Shown here: one piece after another, positions 46,201-57,941 of the stretch
Position numbering within the stretch: position 1 is the first letter of the stretch
Layout: each line of letters begins with the position of its first letter
NCBI GenBank assembly: GCA_947179485.1
Contig: OX359245.1
Span: forward strand, 33,963,067-34,027,066
Direction: 5' to 3'
Source of the DNA: Allacma fusca
Taxonomy: Eukaryota > Arthropoda > Collembola > Symphypleona > Sminthuridae
DNA: 64,000 nt
Made by a program: the position numbers and the translations under genes
Notes under the pieces: model-generated
Told to the model about the DNA's origin: nothing
Database searches by the model: none
What the model saw: only the letters and a program-made list of their open reading frames with translations

Positions 46201-49200
46201 TCGCCTGATTCAAAATCTCGCCGCTGTCAACAGTTCCGGAAAAGACAGAGCCTCGATTGCAGGCTCTGTAACGGGACTGACCCACAATCCCTTTTTCACT
46301 GTAGTACATCTCCAGAATCTCACTCAATTTGTAGCCATACATATCATCCCATTGCTTGATTTGAGTTCCCAATACCAATCCTGCAAAAAATAACAACAAT
46401 CAATGTTTCACTAATCGAAATCTTGTTGAGCAAAGAAATATACGATTTCCCTGTAATTCCTGGAAACTGTAGTAATCAATAGTCCTTACCATCCACCCCT
46501 CCTCGAATCTCTGCAGCTGTCATGTATGTCCAAGAGTCATGGGCGTGGGAGACATCGAGGTCCGGATTTGACAAAGCTTCTAAGACATACTCCCGGGGGC
46601 AGAGAGAGTCGTTGAAGGTTCCGGCAGGGGGAGAGACATTAGGTGGATTTTCAAAAACTGCATTGAAAAGGGCTGCTTGACCTACCTCTCCTGGAATTTG
46701 AACAGAATCCCGGTTTAAATCAATACAGACCATCAATCAAATCAAGATCATCCCAGGCGTCATCCTCATTTTATGTTCATCATTAGTTTGTTAGCTTTTG
46801 GGGATGAGTTTATGTGTTACGTACCTGCTAGAGTAGTAGCGTGATAGTTTAATAAGGGTTGCAAGTAATTCCCACTTTGACGCTTCACCCGGTTACGTGG
46901 GTACGTGGGTTCTCTATTTCTACCCACAAAACCACCTTGATTCCGATTTCCACTACCGGAACTACTGCTTCCCGGTTGTGGAATTCCACTGAAAGCAGAC
47001 TCAGTACTGATGATGACTGGCATTGAAATGGGCTCGAGACCAGCAGCAATTCCTTCAAATAAAAAAAAAACTAATTTCAAGTCTCGTTCCACCTCGTATT
47101 TAATGTAAATCCTTAAATACTGAATATAGGAAATTCACCTCCAATAAGTTGAGCTCCAGCAATTGCCCCCCATTTGGTGTGAATGACGCCAGTCTCAATG
47201 GGCTTTTTAGAGGCTGGTAAACCTATCAATCGTTCAGATTTCCCACCTGTGGGGTCATAATGTTCCTTATCGTTTTGGACCTCTGCATCACTTGGAAGGT
47301 TTTCAATACGTCCATCCTTGAGTGCAGCCAAGTCACTGGGTGCTCCTCCAAGTTGTGACGCTGGATCTGTGACAGGAAGAAAAATTTGTCATTACATTAA
47401 ACATTAAACATGGAGATTTATTTGTAGTTTTATTTTTGTTTGAAGTATATCTTTCAAAGTATTACTGCTTTCGTAGTCTTGGAGATCCTCGTCCTTTTCA
47501 ATTTCTTCGTAGTCACTGTCATTCAGGAGACTTCGTTGCTTTCCAGTTTCTCGCTTTGCTCTCAAATAGCCCTTGTTATATTGTGGCTGATCTCTCTCCT
47601 CATCATCTCGTAGTGTTGCGTTCAGGGAGTGAGACAGCATCCAATGGAGAGCACACTGTGATTTTAGAAAAAAAAAACAAATTGAACCTTAAAAGTTCGT
47701 ACAGTTTTGTACACTTTGAGGTTTTACATATAAAATTGTATCTCCAAAGGAAATCCTTGCAAACAAAAAGTACAAAGGGAGAAATTAAATGTTCGTTAAA
47801 TTTACATCCCAGCTTGGGGGCAGAAAAATGGGAACTCATATACTGTCATAGTACAAATATTCTAGACACAAAGAGTATGTGCTTTAAGTCTTTTACTGCC
47901 GCTAATAAAGATAAATCAACAAAAGATACGACTCCTTCGCAAAATAGTACAGGAGATATGACGGACAGGGAAAATTTAGCAAGCCAACAGATACTATCGT
48001 TATCAGGGAGGTTGTCCAAAGTACATAGGAGAGTTGGCAAGTGAGTTGTTTTTCTGCTCCTGCTTGGGACTCTCTTTTTTTCAAGTAGTTTCTGATGAAT
48101 ATTTACTTTACGACTTGAATTCTTTAGACCGTGTCTGGCTGGATACTTTATTTTATGGACTAATTATCTCTGTTATTACAGTATTGGCTTCAATGCAATT
48201 CTAAAATGTTTCCGTACCCTTTCATCATTATCCAGCGTCCCGTCCGGGATTGTCTCTTCACCCGGGAGCAAGGAGTGTACAATGTCCGTGCGGTGATCCT
48301 CATTTGTGGAGGTCTCATATCGAAATACCTGCTTTTTGCTCGGGTCATATGTCAATCCGTCAAATTGGAATCTAATTGAATCAAATATGTACACATTTCA
48401 GGATCATTTCATTCTTTTCTTTGGTAATATAAATTCAGCATATGCGGGGTGAAATGCATAAACTTAAACTGGGATAGGAATTCTGGGATCGCTGGAGAAA
48501 AAATATGTAGGGATTTGGAAGAGAGACATCTGGATCAGCCTAATTTTATCACTGCAGTGCCGCACTTCTGAGTTCTGAATAACTACGTGCCGACGTTACT
48601 AGTGTGCACCAGTCTTTCATTAACACAACATCACAATATGTCAGTAGAAAAAAAAAATTCTTTTTAAATCTGGCCAGATATATCTGATCGTATGAAATTT
48701 TGTGTTACACTGGGCCAAAGGTTGAAATTTTACTTGCATGTAAAGGGTTTCCAAAGTCCCGTTTTAATTTTCATATCATTTGGAAGTGGTAACTAGCTGT
48801 GAAGTTGGCACCAGCAACATTTGAAGTTTATGTAAACAGTCTAGTTTCAAGTGCATTACTTCCTTTGAACTAAAATTACGGGGAAATTCTAGCTGAAGTT
48901 TATCCCAAATACCGCCATAATTTTAGTTCAAAAAGAATTATACAGTGCACAATTAACGACCTTGAGACTCGACATCTTCTACTTGAATTTCAAATATTCA
49001 TTGTGTCATCTGGACAGCATGTCAACTTCCAAATTATCCAAATGGTTATGATTTTATCATTTAAGAAACCCTTCTCAGGCAAGTCAAAATTTGGAATTTG
49101 GGTAATATATTGTATTTACATAGAACTGTATGCTCGGATATCTAAAATCATACAAAGTTTCAATTTCAATCCATAGTGTCAATATGGCGGCTCTGTACGT

Positions 49201-49949
49201 GTTAAAGACTGCTTCACACTGGAATCCTCAGACTATCGTTAATCAGATATATTCATTACTTTCAGAGCGACATCACACTGTTTAATGAGTAATAAGGCTG
49301 ACTGGGAGGTATAAATGGTATTAGTTTCCAGTAATTTTAATCCTGCGGTCCCAGTATTTGAGTCCAACTCATTTTACACTTCAATTTCGAGCATACTTGA
49401 GAGCTCTTTACTTTCACCGGAACGAAAATTTAATTCTTATATTTAATTTAAATTGAACCGTTACTGTTTAAGAATCGTCCGCGAGAGTTGACGTGGAGTC
49501 CAGGTATTGAAAATTTTCTCCTCAATTTTTCGGACGATGGCAATCAGATTTGCTATTTGCATGGGTTGACGCGTGTAACGGTTGTAAGCGGTGGAATTCT
49601 GGTAGCATGATGTGATTGTATTGGGAATGCTTCGTTTTTGGGCTAGAGCCACTGAACACACTGTGAAAACAAAATTATAGCTTTGATAAACCCTTTAAAA
49701 AACTTATTTCACGAATAATAAAATCACAGGAAGGCAAATATGAGCTTAATTTCCTCTCCTACGAAAATGTATCAGTGAGGCGGAGTTGGGTATAAGAACA
49801 AAATTGAAAAATTGTAATTATATAGTAAAAAACTAATAATATAATAAAATAGATTTGAAATAATAGCATCTAGCACGGAAATGAAACGGAGAAATGGATT
49901 TACACTAACCTCCCACTAAAATGAGAAAACTATAAAATTTAAACTCCAT
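43265..49949 (-). CDS. secreted or membrane-anchored protein with VWFA-like domain, 15 exons, 920 residues
   Basis: Exons (minus): 49949-49910, 49660-49465, 48371-48218, 47655-47466, 47366-47139, 47052-46825, 46690-46490, 46380-46081, 45960-45798, 45695-45553, 45393-45190, 44505-44359, 44230-44070, 43837-43579, 43413-43265. All junctions have AG acceptors and GT donors and matching phases; the total of 2763 bases is a whole number of codons. Residues 1-21 are a signal peptide ending SVALA-Q. RAKR (about 165) and RVKR (about 327) look like furin sites. A Ser/Gly-rich stretch (about 295-312) follows a WGAIAGAQLIGGIAAG motif. Residues about 543-731 form a VWFA-like fold: LYVVVDPSDT with a degenerate MIDAS, RLGLING, GITVLFLNQ, DVHIMYATS. 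A Cys-rich part follows. The last 20 residues (SMPGLFITLLMSVVTFYKFA) suggest a GPI or membrane anchor. Full family not recognised. Probably functional; likely role extracellular binding. Confidence 0.82.
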
Positions 49950-50140
49950 TGTTAAAGAAGGAGTAGATTAAATCACTATTTTGTCCCCTCTGACTGGACC
50001 GTAATGAAGTATAACACAGAATGGAACGAGGACAGGATGATAATTGTTTTTAACGAAGGTTCCTATTCAGTACCGGTTCTATCTTCCGACTCCAACTAAA
50101 ATACTTTTTAGTGATCCTTGAGTCAATATATAAAATGGTG
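49950..50140 (-). promoter_or_regulatory. candidate promoter of the VWFA gene
   Basis: On the minus strand a TTATATATT box lies at about 50,134-50,126, roughly 180 bases before the start codon, with TTTTAGTTG about 30 bases further on as a possible start site. Only weakly supported. Confidence 0.3.
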
Positions 50141-50588
50141 TCATCGGCTTATCCTTATCTCCGTGAAAAGGTTAATTTTCCGTGATAACCAGCGACGGAT
50201 CTTGAATGTGTCAGTTACATCAGCATATTAAACGTTCGAATCTGAAAACAAATCACACTATTGCCTTGTTTGCTTTCCCTGATATAAAACCTACAATATA
50301 TGTATATAGAATAGGGTTTGAATGTACGCTACTGACAAGGGAGCCTTTTGAGGTGGATAACATAGGTGAAAATAAAACCTTTTGTGAGCAAAGGATCTTG
50401 GTCCAATACCCAAACAAGCAAAAACGTGAAGACAGTTCGCGCTAGTTCCGGCCTGAGGCTGCCCGAAAGTTTTAATTTGATTTTTTATTGGTCAAGTAGG
50501 GGGTGTATGTTTAAAAATTCCATGTTAAATCCCGTAAGAAATTTCCATTATCGAATTTGGAGATATAAACTTTGCATTGGATAAAAAG
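50141..50588. other. intergenic with one arm of an inverted repeat
   Basis: 50,376-50,420 (TTTGTGAGCAAAGGATCTTG, then GTCCAATACCCAAAC) is an imperfect inverse of about 50,996-51,045 (GTTTGGGCATTGGACCAAGT). The minisatellite lies between the arms. No gene called. Confidence 0.45.
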
Positions 50589-50800
50589 TGTCACAAAGGC
50601 TTCAATGACTTGTGATTGTTAAAAAATATGTCACAAAGGTTTCACGACATCTTATTGGTCAAAATATGTCATATAGGGTTAAATGAACTACGAATGATCA
50701 TAATGTGTAACAATGACTTCACTAACCTGTGATTGGTCGAATGTTTCCAAATGTTTCAATGACCTGTAAATGGTCGAAATGTGTCACAAAGGCTTCAATT
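50589..50800. repeat. minisatellite, 38-40 bp unit, about 5.5 copies
   Basis: Units start at 50,589, 50,629, 50,667, 50,706, 50,744 and 50,782 (partial), each opening TGTCACAAAGG or a variant and carrying CTGTGATTGGTCGAAATG or a variant. Several units hold ATTGG, the reverse of a CCAAT box. Confidence 0.85.
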
Positions 50801-52176
50801 TCATTCATTCCGTCCATCATACGAATGTAATGGAGAGATTCTCGTACATTTACTGCTCCTACGTAGAAAAGTGACTTGAAATTCTGAAAAGTTATTCTTA
50901 GAAATGAGGCTTGAAAGGGCTTTGTACAATTGGAACATTAATTGCAAAACCTCAGACAAACATTGCCTGTAGACACAAAATATTTTAATACGTCAACATG
51001 CAGGTTTGGGCATTGGACCAAGTTCCTACTCTCACACAAAGTTTCCTTTCGATCCGCGCTATCCACTCCTAGAGGTTCCCCTGTGAGTCATGGTTGGGCG
51101 TCCATTATTTTATTCAATAGTTATCTCATTGACATGGAGAGAAAGGTTATCCTCAAAGGTACATCTGAGCTCCTTTTTGCACATTGGATTCTCCTCTGTC
51201 CGTTTAGCAAGAGCTGCATGGCAGTTGTCCTCAAAACTAAACAAGGCTTGACGGTATGGGATTTTTGCGGTGCTAATTGCTCGTGTAATCGTGCAGAGTT
51301 ATATTATTATCGCAGTTGAAACTCTTTTAGTAAGTTGTTGCATAAGAGGAAATTATTTTTCAACGGAAATCGACTCAGTCATTATCACTCAAGTGAATAA
51401 GCTATAGTATCAGAGAGTGCAAACATTTTACATTCCATAAGGGCTATATTTACAACACGGAGTCCTATCACAGTCGTGTCTTTCTTTGCTCCTATCTTGT
51501 TTTGATACTACGGTGATGTTCTTCCCTCTCACAGTTAGATCACCGTTGACTCACAATTAACAATGGACATATATATGTAGAAGAGCAGCTTAGGCTGAGG
51601 AGTGCTAGCATAAAGGTTTTCAATAATTTATATCAGCGATGTATCTACCTGAGGCTACAATAACAGTATCAAAGCAAAACAATGATTCACTTAGATCCGC
51701 TTATGCGAAAATCCGTGATCGTTTTGCAAGAGGGGTGATTCATCTGTGTGCAACAAGTTGCACATCCGATTTCCTGACTAATCAAGTCCTTAAAAGGAAA
51801 TACTTCCCACATTTACATTTCATAATCCCTTGTAGGTATTCTATTAGCGTATTTTGGTTTGAGCATATAGATGCTGCAAACGACTAGAAATACACCCCTA
51901 AAAATTAAATAACTCATCCATAAAATCGTTACCTGGTAAATTGGATATTAGAATATACATAAATGAACATGTGTAACAAACTTCCGCTTGTGTATATTTA
52001 TGAGCTCTTAGAACGCATCTATTCTGTCAAATAAAGATTGGCTGTATTTTCTCATTGGAATTATTTGTGGCTCATATACATAGTCTTCGTTGGAATATCC
52101 GTGCTATTATTTATTATTTACTTGGTCCATGTTAAATTAAATTGATTCTTCTGGGGATTTTTCAACCTAAGTTAAA
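50801..52176. other. intergenic, nothing firmly supported
   Basis: A 125-codon plus-strand frame (50,942-51,319) starts inside the inverted-repeat arm. An 82-codon frame (51,639-51,887) has no recognised feature. Neither has splice sites or a copy that would support it. Confidence 0.35.
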
Positions 52177-52410
52177 TTAATTCCTCCATTGACAACAGTT
52201 TGCACTGAAATCCCCGTACAAATTCCCTTGCCTTTTATGGACCAAAAACGAATAAGAACTACTGACATTTAACTGAAATTTTTTCGATGAGCTTGAGATC
52301 GCTGAAGTACTGGGAGTAGCATCTTGTTCCGTGACAAGGTTTGGTTCATCCGACTGTGGCTTGGGATCTGCGTTACTCAATTTTTTCGTCTTTGGGTTTG
52401 AAAAATTCAA
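52177..52410 (-). other. possible N-terminal scrap of a hAT-type transposase
   Basis: A 77-codon minus frame, SNPKTKKLSNADPKPQSDEP then TPSTSAISSSSKK. The Lys/Ser/Thr-rich, disordered start resembles N-termini of domesticated or active hAT/ZMYM-type transposases, but no zinc finger or catalytic region follows. Assignment is tentative. Confidence 0.2.
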
Positions 52411-52953
52411 CGGAGGATTTTAAGTTCCGATTTTTTTTTGAAAATTACTTCTGGCGTGCAAGAAGCTGATGTGATTTTAATGGTGATTGACGACAGATCA
52501 GCTTTAATCGTGAAATGCGTTTCGGCAATCTGGGGGGATTTCTCCCGGTTTGGGAGATATTAATAACAGAAATCTTGTCTTTTGTTACTGCAACATATCA
52601 GTTTTGAAATCCTCGAACTCCGATCGTGTAACGAAAATCTAGTTTTTTGTTAAAGTTCTGGTTAAATCAAAGGAAGTAATGGGATACTGATGAAACTTAA
52701 AGGATAATTTGGTTAAAAATGCCATAATAAACACTAACTACGTATTTAATGAAATGGCAAGTGTGAGAAGACTTTTCAAATAAAAAGATGTATCACATTA
52801 CCACAATATGTTTATGACATACATTACATAAGCAGGCAGAACTGACAAAATGGGAAACGGATTCCTATACTTGATAAACACAAATTTTAGTCATATGTTC
52901 GATTGTGCCCATAGTGCAATTGAAAGGCTCACAATCCTCCTTAGACGAAGGAA
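52411..52953. other. intergenic, nothing supported
   Basis: AT-rich, no frame, repeat or signal that I can defend. Confidence 0.4.
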
Positions 52954-53147
52954 TAGTGCTATCGCACTAGTCAATTCTAGTCGATTCCCTCTATGTTAAC
53001 ATTCTGACTATTCCAGTCTATTCTACTCCTTTTTAATTTGCATCAAGGCAATTCAAGTCTAGTCTATTCAATTTGATCCTACACCCGGGTTATTCTATTC
53101 AATTCCCTAGTTTCCTAGTCTAGTCGGACTAGACTAGGGCAGCACTG
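52954..53147. repeat. short CTAGTC-motif hAT-like element
   Basis: The left end is TAGTGCTATCGCACTAGTC; the right end, reverse-complemented, is CAGTGCTGCCCTAGTCTAGT. Filled with CTAGTC/CTATTC words like the 7,978-9,777 element, but only 194 bp long. The flanking 8-mers do not match. Confidence 0.6.
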
Positions 53148-54368
53148 GTTGGTACGGGTCAAATCAGTCAAACATGTATGTTGAATGCAATGACAAGAAA
53201 TGATTATACTCGAATAAAAAAGAATAAAATTGTAAACAATATTTAATCCCTAAAATGCCTCAGGAAATATGTCATCGATTTTTAAAGAAAACGTCTAGAA
53301 AAAGAGAGCATATCCAGAAATTTTTTATTGAGAATTGCTTATTCAACGTTTTCAAAACTTATTTTGGGGCTAATTATTAACATTTTATGAGCGATATTGG
53401 ATGATATTATACAAGTCACTATATTTCGAATTCTCCAAATGAATGACAAATTGTGCGAAAGGTTTCAGGATTTTCTGATCTTGCTGTTTTCACTATTCCA
53501 AAACACAGTGGTTACAAGAAATTTTGTGGGAATTCATTAAGTTTAATGGGAGTTTAATTTTACATAGCCTGAATTGTTTAAGTGCAAAGCCAGAATTAGA
53601 TTCTGCGTCATGTTTTTATTTCCTCAGATCTCAACCATTGGCTTGGAAAAATGGTAAAGCCAAGTTTCCAGCAAAATTGCTGGTTTTATTTATCCAGTTT
53701 ATTTTGTCCCCTGGTACCCGCAAATGCCTGCGGGCTGGCATAGTCGTGTGCAATTGTTCATACTAATAATTAGGCTGGTACGGGCAATATTTTCGGTCAC
53801 CTTTAGCGTAACAGTCTGAGCCACTCAAAAATAAACTAATTCTACGGGTCACAGGTGGGCTGAATAAAGACTAACAACTCTAATACGGAGCTAATTGTTA
53901 TAGAAAAAATATTCAACGTGCCCCAGCTCTATTCCCTGCAGCGCATTTTCCCGATTTAGTGTAGTTTCCAATAAAACAATAAAATACACGATACTAGTCA
54001 TGATGGCTGTCTTTGCTTTAATTTATTTCAAATGGCATTAGGTGATGGAACATTTGTATTAATGGAATAAGCTATTTTGTGAAAACTGTGCATGAGAACC
54101 CTTTATTTGCATTTATATTTATAAATAAACTAATTCAATATTTGATCATAATTAGGTACTTGTAATTCTCTTCAAATATATTATCCTCAACTTTAACTCC
54201 GGATATTTAGAACAACTTTGACTTCAACTGACATTAAGTAATCCCACTTGAGCTTATTAGAAAATTTATTACTTGTACTTCTTTTACAAGCCTTCAGTGA
54301 ATCCGCTTTTGGCTTTGGTTTAAGTATCCAACATAAACCCTATTTTGACAATGCTATGTCAAAGCTTG
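53148..54368. other. intergenic, nothing supported
   Basis: AT-rich. An 80-codon plus-strand frame (53,524-53,766) has no recognised feature. Confidence 0.4.
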
Positions 54369-54376
54369 GATGAGTG

Positions 54377-55287
54377 CAGAGCTTCTGCCGGGGACGGGGA
54401 CGGGACGTCGGGACACTGGACGGACCGGGACGGGACGTCCCCGGGGACAAAATAATTGTCCCCATGTCGTGATCGGGACGGGACGGGGACAAAAAAATTG
54501 TACCAATTATATTCGGGACGGGACGGGGACAAAAAAAATGTCCCCATTATATCAGGGACGGGACGGGGACAAAACAAATTGTCCCCACTATATTCGGGAC
54601 GGGACGGGGACAAAACAAATTGTCCCCACTATATTCGGGACGGGGACAAAAACAATTGTCCCCATTATATTCGCGACATGCTTTTTGGTCGTGTATATAA
54701 CGTGGCGGGACGAGCAAGCATAGCAAAACAAGGATAACGTTTCAGCTTTAATGCTCGTGAGTAAACTATTCTGTGAACATTATTTCACCGAATGTAAGAC
54801 ATTCGATTTCAGGTTGTAGAAAATGAGGCTTGTTGGTCAAAAAATTCAGGAAGAATCTTGAAGCCACGATTCTATAAATGTGTTTTTATGTGTTTGGTAT
54901 AAATATTGTTTGTACGAAATTTTCCTCATGTTCCGATTTTCTGTTTTATTATTATTCTGTTTTTAGTAATTATCGGGACGGTACAGGAATTTCGTTCACA
55001 TGCCACGATTTTCGGGGCCGGGGACAATATTTTTTTAATTTTGGGGACGGGACGGGGACAACGTTTTTTAAAAATTTTGGGGACGGGACGGGGACAAGAT
55101 TTTTGTCCCCATGTCCTGACTTTCGGGACGGGACCGGGGACAACGTTTTTAAAAATTTTTGGGGACGGGACGGGGACATGGTTTTTGTCCCCGTGTCCCG
55201 ATTGACGGGACGGGACTGGGGACAAAGGTTTTTAAAAAATATCGGGACGGGGACGGGACAATAATTTTGTCCCCAACAGAAGCACTG
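54377..55287. mobile_element. hAT-like non-autonomous element with GGGACGGGAC arrays; TSD GATGAGTG
   Basis: Perfect 8-bp duplication GATGAGTG at 54,369-54,376 and 55,288-55,295. The ends are CAGAGCTTCTGCCGGGGAC and, reverse-complemented, CAGTGCTTCTGTTGGGGAC. Two arrays (54,393-54,670 and 54,975-55,275) of GGGACGGGACGGGGACAA units flank an AT-rich core. The long D/G/T-rich frames here on both strands come from the array, not from a gene. Confidence 0.92.
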
Positions 55288-55295
55288 GATGAGTG

Positions 55296-56462
55296 CATCG
55301 ATTAACGGTTTTATACATGCATATATAAATAAGGAGCATTTAGTAATAACTAGCAAATTACATATGTACATGTAACCCCTAGTAGGGACCTAGTTGTTGA
55401 ATGACGCTACAAAATAGGAAGTATAGCAATGACAGTATGCAAATGCTGTTTTTTCTACATGGATCATTATGTCTGCTGTCGACAGGTATACGATAATTTC
55501 AGCATTTAGCAGTTGAAACATTTCAATGACAGACGCATGTTCGTAAATGTATTGTAAAAGACACTCTGTGGAAGAAGACTGATGTATGTGTTTCCCAATG
55601 AGCCTTCAGCGTTCAAATGATAATTGATAAAAGTGCAACGGGATTATTATTTTGTCAATCAAAAAATTTCAAGTTACACGCTGAATGATTGATGAAGTAT
55701 TTATGTACTGTCTGACCATGGAAAGTTTAACTAGCAAACTCCCATGAAGTTTGGTCACGCTTAAAAGCTATATGTATTTGAATCCCAGCTTCCGTAGAAA
55801 CCATTTCCCCGACTTTCATCCGCAACAAGAAACAATGTATCAATGAGGAATTTTTAGTGCTAATTTATTAGAGCTCAAATTCTGCATGGATTTGTGGAGA
55901 GAGGAATAATATCTGTATAATTACACTAAGCATTTAATGAATAGAAGTGTGTGCTTTCTGTGTCCAAAAACATAGATGGGTCACAACTAAGAATCCATGA
56001 GCTTGTACGGATATACACATCACATATATTGGAGTGTCAGGACCAACCCTGAGTGAGCCTTATTGTATTCCCATTACATAAAACAATATGTACTGTACAG
56101 CGAGACTCTGCTTCCAATGCCATGTAAATACCATGGTCTTACCATTAATTTTTAGTTGTTACGGAATTTCCTAAAAACGTTTTAAAAATTTTGTTGAAAA
56201 TCAGTTCACGGGTAAGTACGGCAACTGAGCTTTTTCGAATCACGTGGTTTTCCAGTGGTTGATTTTTATCAATCCTTTGACATAATTGTCCACAGCACCA
56301 TCGGAAATCTGGCCATTATACTTGTACATATCAGTATAATGATTTTGTAAACTTGTTTCCTCAAAGGTAAACTTCATTTTTACAGTTAATTACACGAGTT
56401 AGTTTTAATTTAAAACAATCAAGTGTTTTAACCTCTGTATTAATTTTACGAATCAAAAATGC
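55296..56462. other. intergenic, nothing supported
   Basis: AT-rich DNA without a defensible frame or repeat. Confidence 0.4.
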
Positions 56463-57015
56463 GAAACATTAGTTAACACACCGAAATTGATCCAAGACTG
56501 TCATTTTTAGATGAATAGGCGCAAAACAAATGAGCTTCGGCCATGCAGTAACTCATGTAGGGAGGAGTATGGACCTTAAAATGATAAGGAGGAGGAATAG
56601 TTCGTTTTCCCTGTGAATCTAAAGTAGTTCTTGAAGCACAAAGCATGGATTGAGGTTTAGTGTACGAAGTTTTAAAACTTTTATTTGGTAAGGGTTCTGC
56701 AGCGGAAACATAAGTTGAGGGTTGGGAGTGACAATATGTGGAGATGCGTTTTATAGGTTAATGTGAATTTGTTAACAAAGGATGCAGTATCACAATCGGG
56801 TTTAATTATAAGTTGGGTAATGGATCAGAATGGATCGTATGTACGTTCGGAGAATGCTTTCCATTCGGCAGAAGCAGCAGATAGTACTCTTAAAGCAAAT
56901 GCTGATTGAAATTCGTGCGTATAAGTTATTGCAGATGAAGCATTCAATAACTTAGACGGAGGGTCCTGTACTTCACACAACATTTGATTCATCATATCAC
57001 CGCAGTATTACCGTA
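56463..57015 (-). pseudogene. decayed coding remnant, possibly retroelement gag
   Basis: The minus strand reads MMNQMLCEVQDPPSKLLNAS and FALRVLSAASAEWKAFSE, then a TGA, then DTASFVNKFTLTYKT. After a frame change it reads YVSAAEPLPNKSFKTSYTK and PPPYHFKVHTPPYMSYCMAE to a stop near 56,463. It clearly once encoded a protein of at least 170 residues. The helix-rich first part and proline-rich second part would fit a gag, but no zinc knuckle or pol is next to it. Confidence 0.45.
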
Positions 57016-57129
57016 CGTTTTCCGTTTGGTAAAATCAAGGTTGCAGTGATAGTCAAAGAAATGTTTACCAATGCTTGAAAAATCGGAAAATTGTAGACCC
57101 ACATATTTCGACCTTTTGGCAAGAATAAA

Positions 57130-57215
57130 ATTTGCGTTCCAGTGCGCATCCATTCCTGTTCCTGTTCCCCGAAATCTGGGTGTCTCCTGTTCCGGTGGAC
57201 CGCCCTAAAGTATAC
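57130..57215. repeat. CCTGTTCC-motif stretch
   Basis: A short run of ATTCCTGTTCCTGTTCCCC and CTCCTGTTCCGGTGGACC, similar in style to the motif arrays of the hAT-like elements; too short to define ends. Confidence 0.3.
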
Positions 57216-57547
57216 TAACCAGTAATGTTCCCGTTGATAACTAGCACACTATTATTGACAGGAGATAGAGAATTCTTTAAACGTAATTACTTTTATAATT
57301 TTATTTAAGATTCTTATTGGGTGTTTTGATAGTCCAATTTGAAATGACGTGAATAATCGTGAGCAAATTCCGCCCAAAAAAACGCACTTATTACAACCAA
57401 TTACTTTTTAGGCAACATTGCAGTACATGAGTTAAAGGTATGTGTATAGATAGTGTGCTACCTGGATACAATCATTGTGGATACTACCCAGGTAATCTTG
57501 ATTTTAGACAATAAAGTGGGTGCAGTTACGGGTACATATTTGTATGA

Positions 57548-57719
57548 TTGTGGTCCGAGTTTTGTAAATTTCCCTGGAAGATCATTTCTGAATTTCCTTG
57601 CTGGATCTTGTGTCCCTGCCGGGAGGTGCTCAACGATTCCCAAAATCCCTTTTTCCTGTCAAAAATAATTTTTTCTGGGAAGAATCTTCCCGTCTTCCCA
57701 CAAACATCCGAACCCTCGT
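57548..57719. repeat. GGCAGGGATTTT-family element, diverged copy, inverted
   Basis: Reverse orientation relative to 32,040-32,399. The left end TGTGGTCCGAGTTTTGT and right end AACATCCGAACCCTCG are worn versions of CAGGGGTCGGATTTTTG. The flanks TGTATGAT / TGTATGGG agree in 6 of 8 positions, consistent with an old 8-bp duplication. The middle has been deleted down to 172 bp. Confidence 0.65.
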
Positions 57720-57941
57720 GTATGGGCATTCACTCATGGCCAATCGGGTTGTACCCAATAAACATATACGGGCATCACTGCGTAAAATATCTTTACCCGT
57801 GCATGCTGTGCGACAACCATGGAGTTGGGCGTAAATGCACAATGTTCTATTGCATATGGAAACGTCACTAATGCCTAAATATGGAACATGAAACGAATTT
57901 GAAAGTCCAGCAATGACCCACTAGATTCAATCTTAATTTAA

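Noticed and set aside
47436-48044. 202-codon plus-strand open frame, the longest outside the retroelements
   Set aside because: It overlaps exon 4 of the minus-strand VWFA gene and its intron; low-complexity, no domain. The minus-strand exon has matching splice phases, so the plus frame is a shadow.
54370-55371. Several G/D/T-rich or P/S/R-rich frames of 84-133 codons on both strands
   Set aside because: All are translations of the GGGACGGGAC arrays in the hAT-like element, open in many frames because the repeat lacks stop words.
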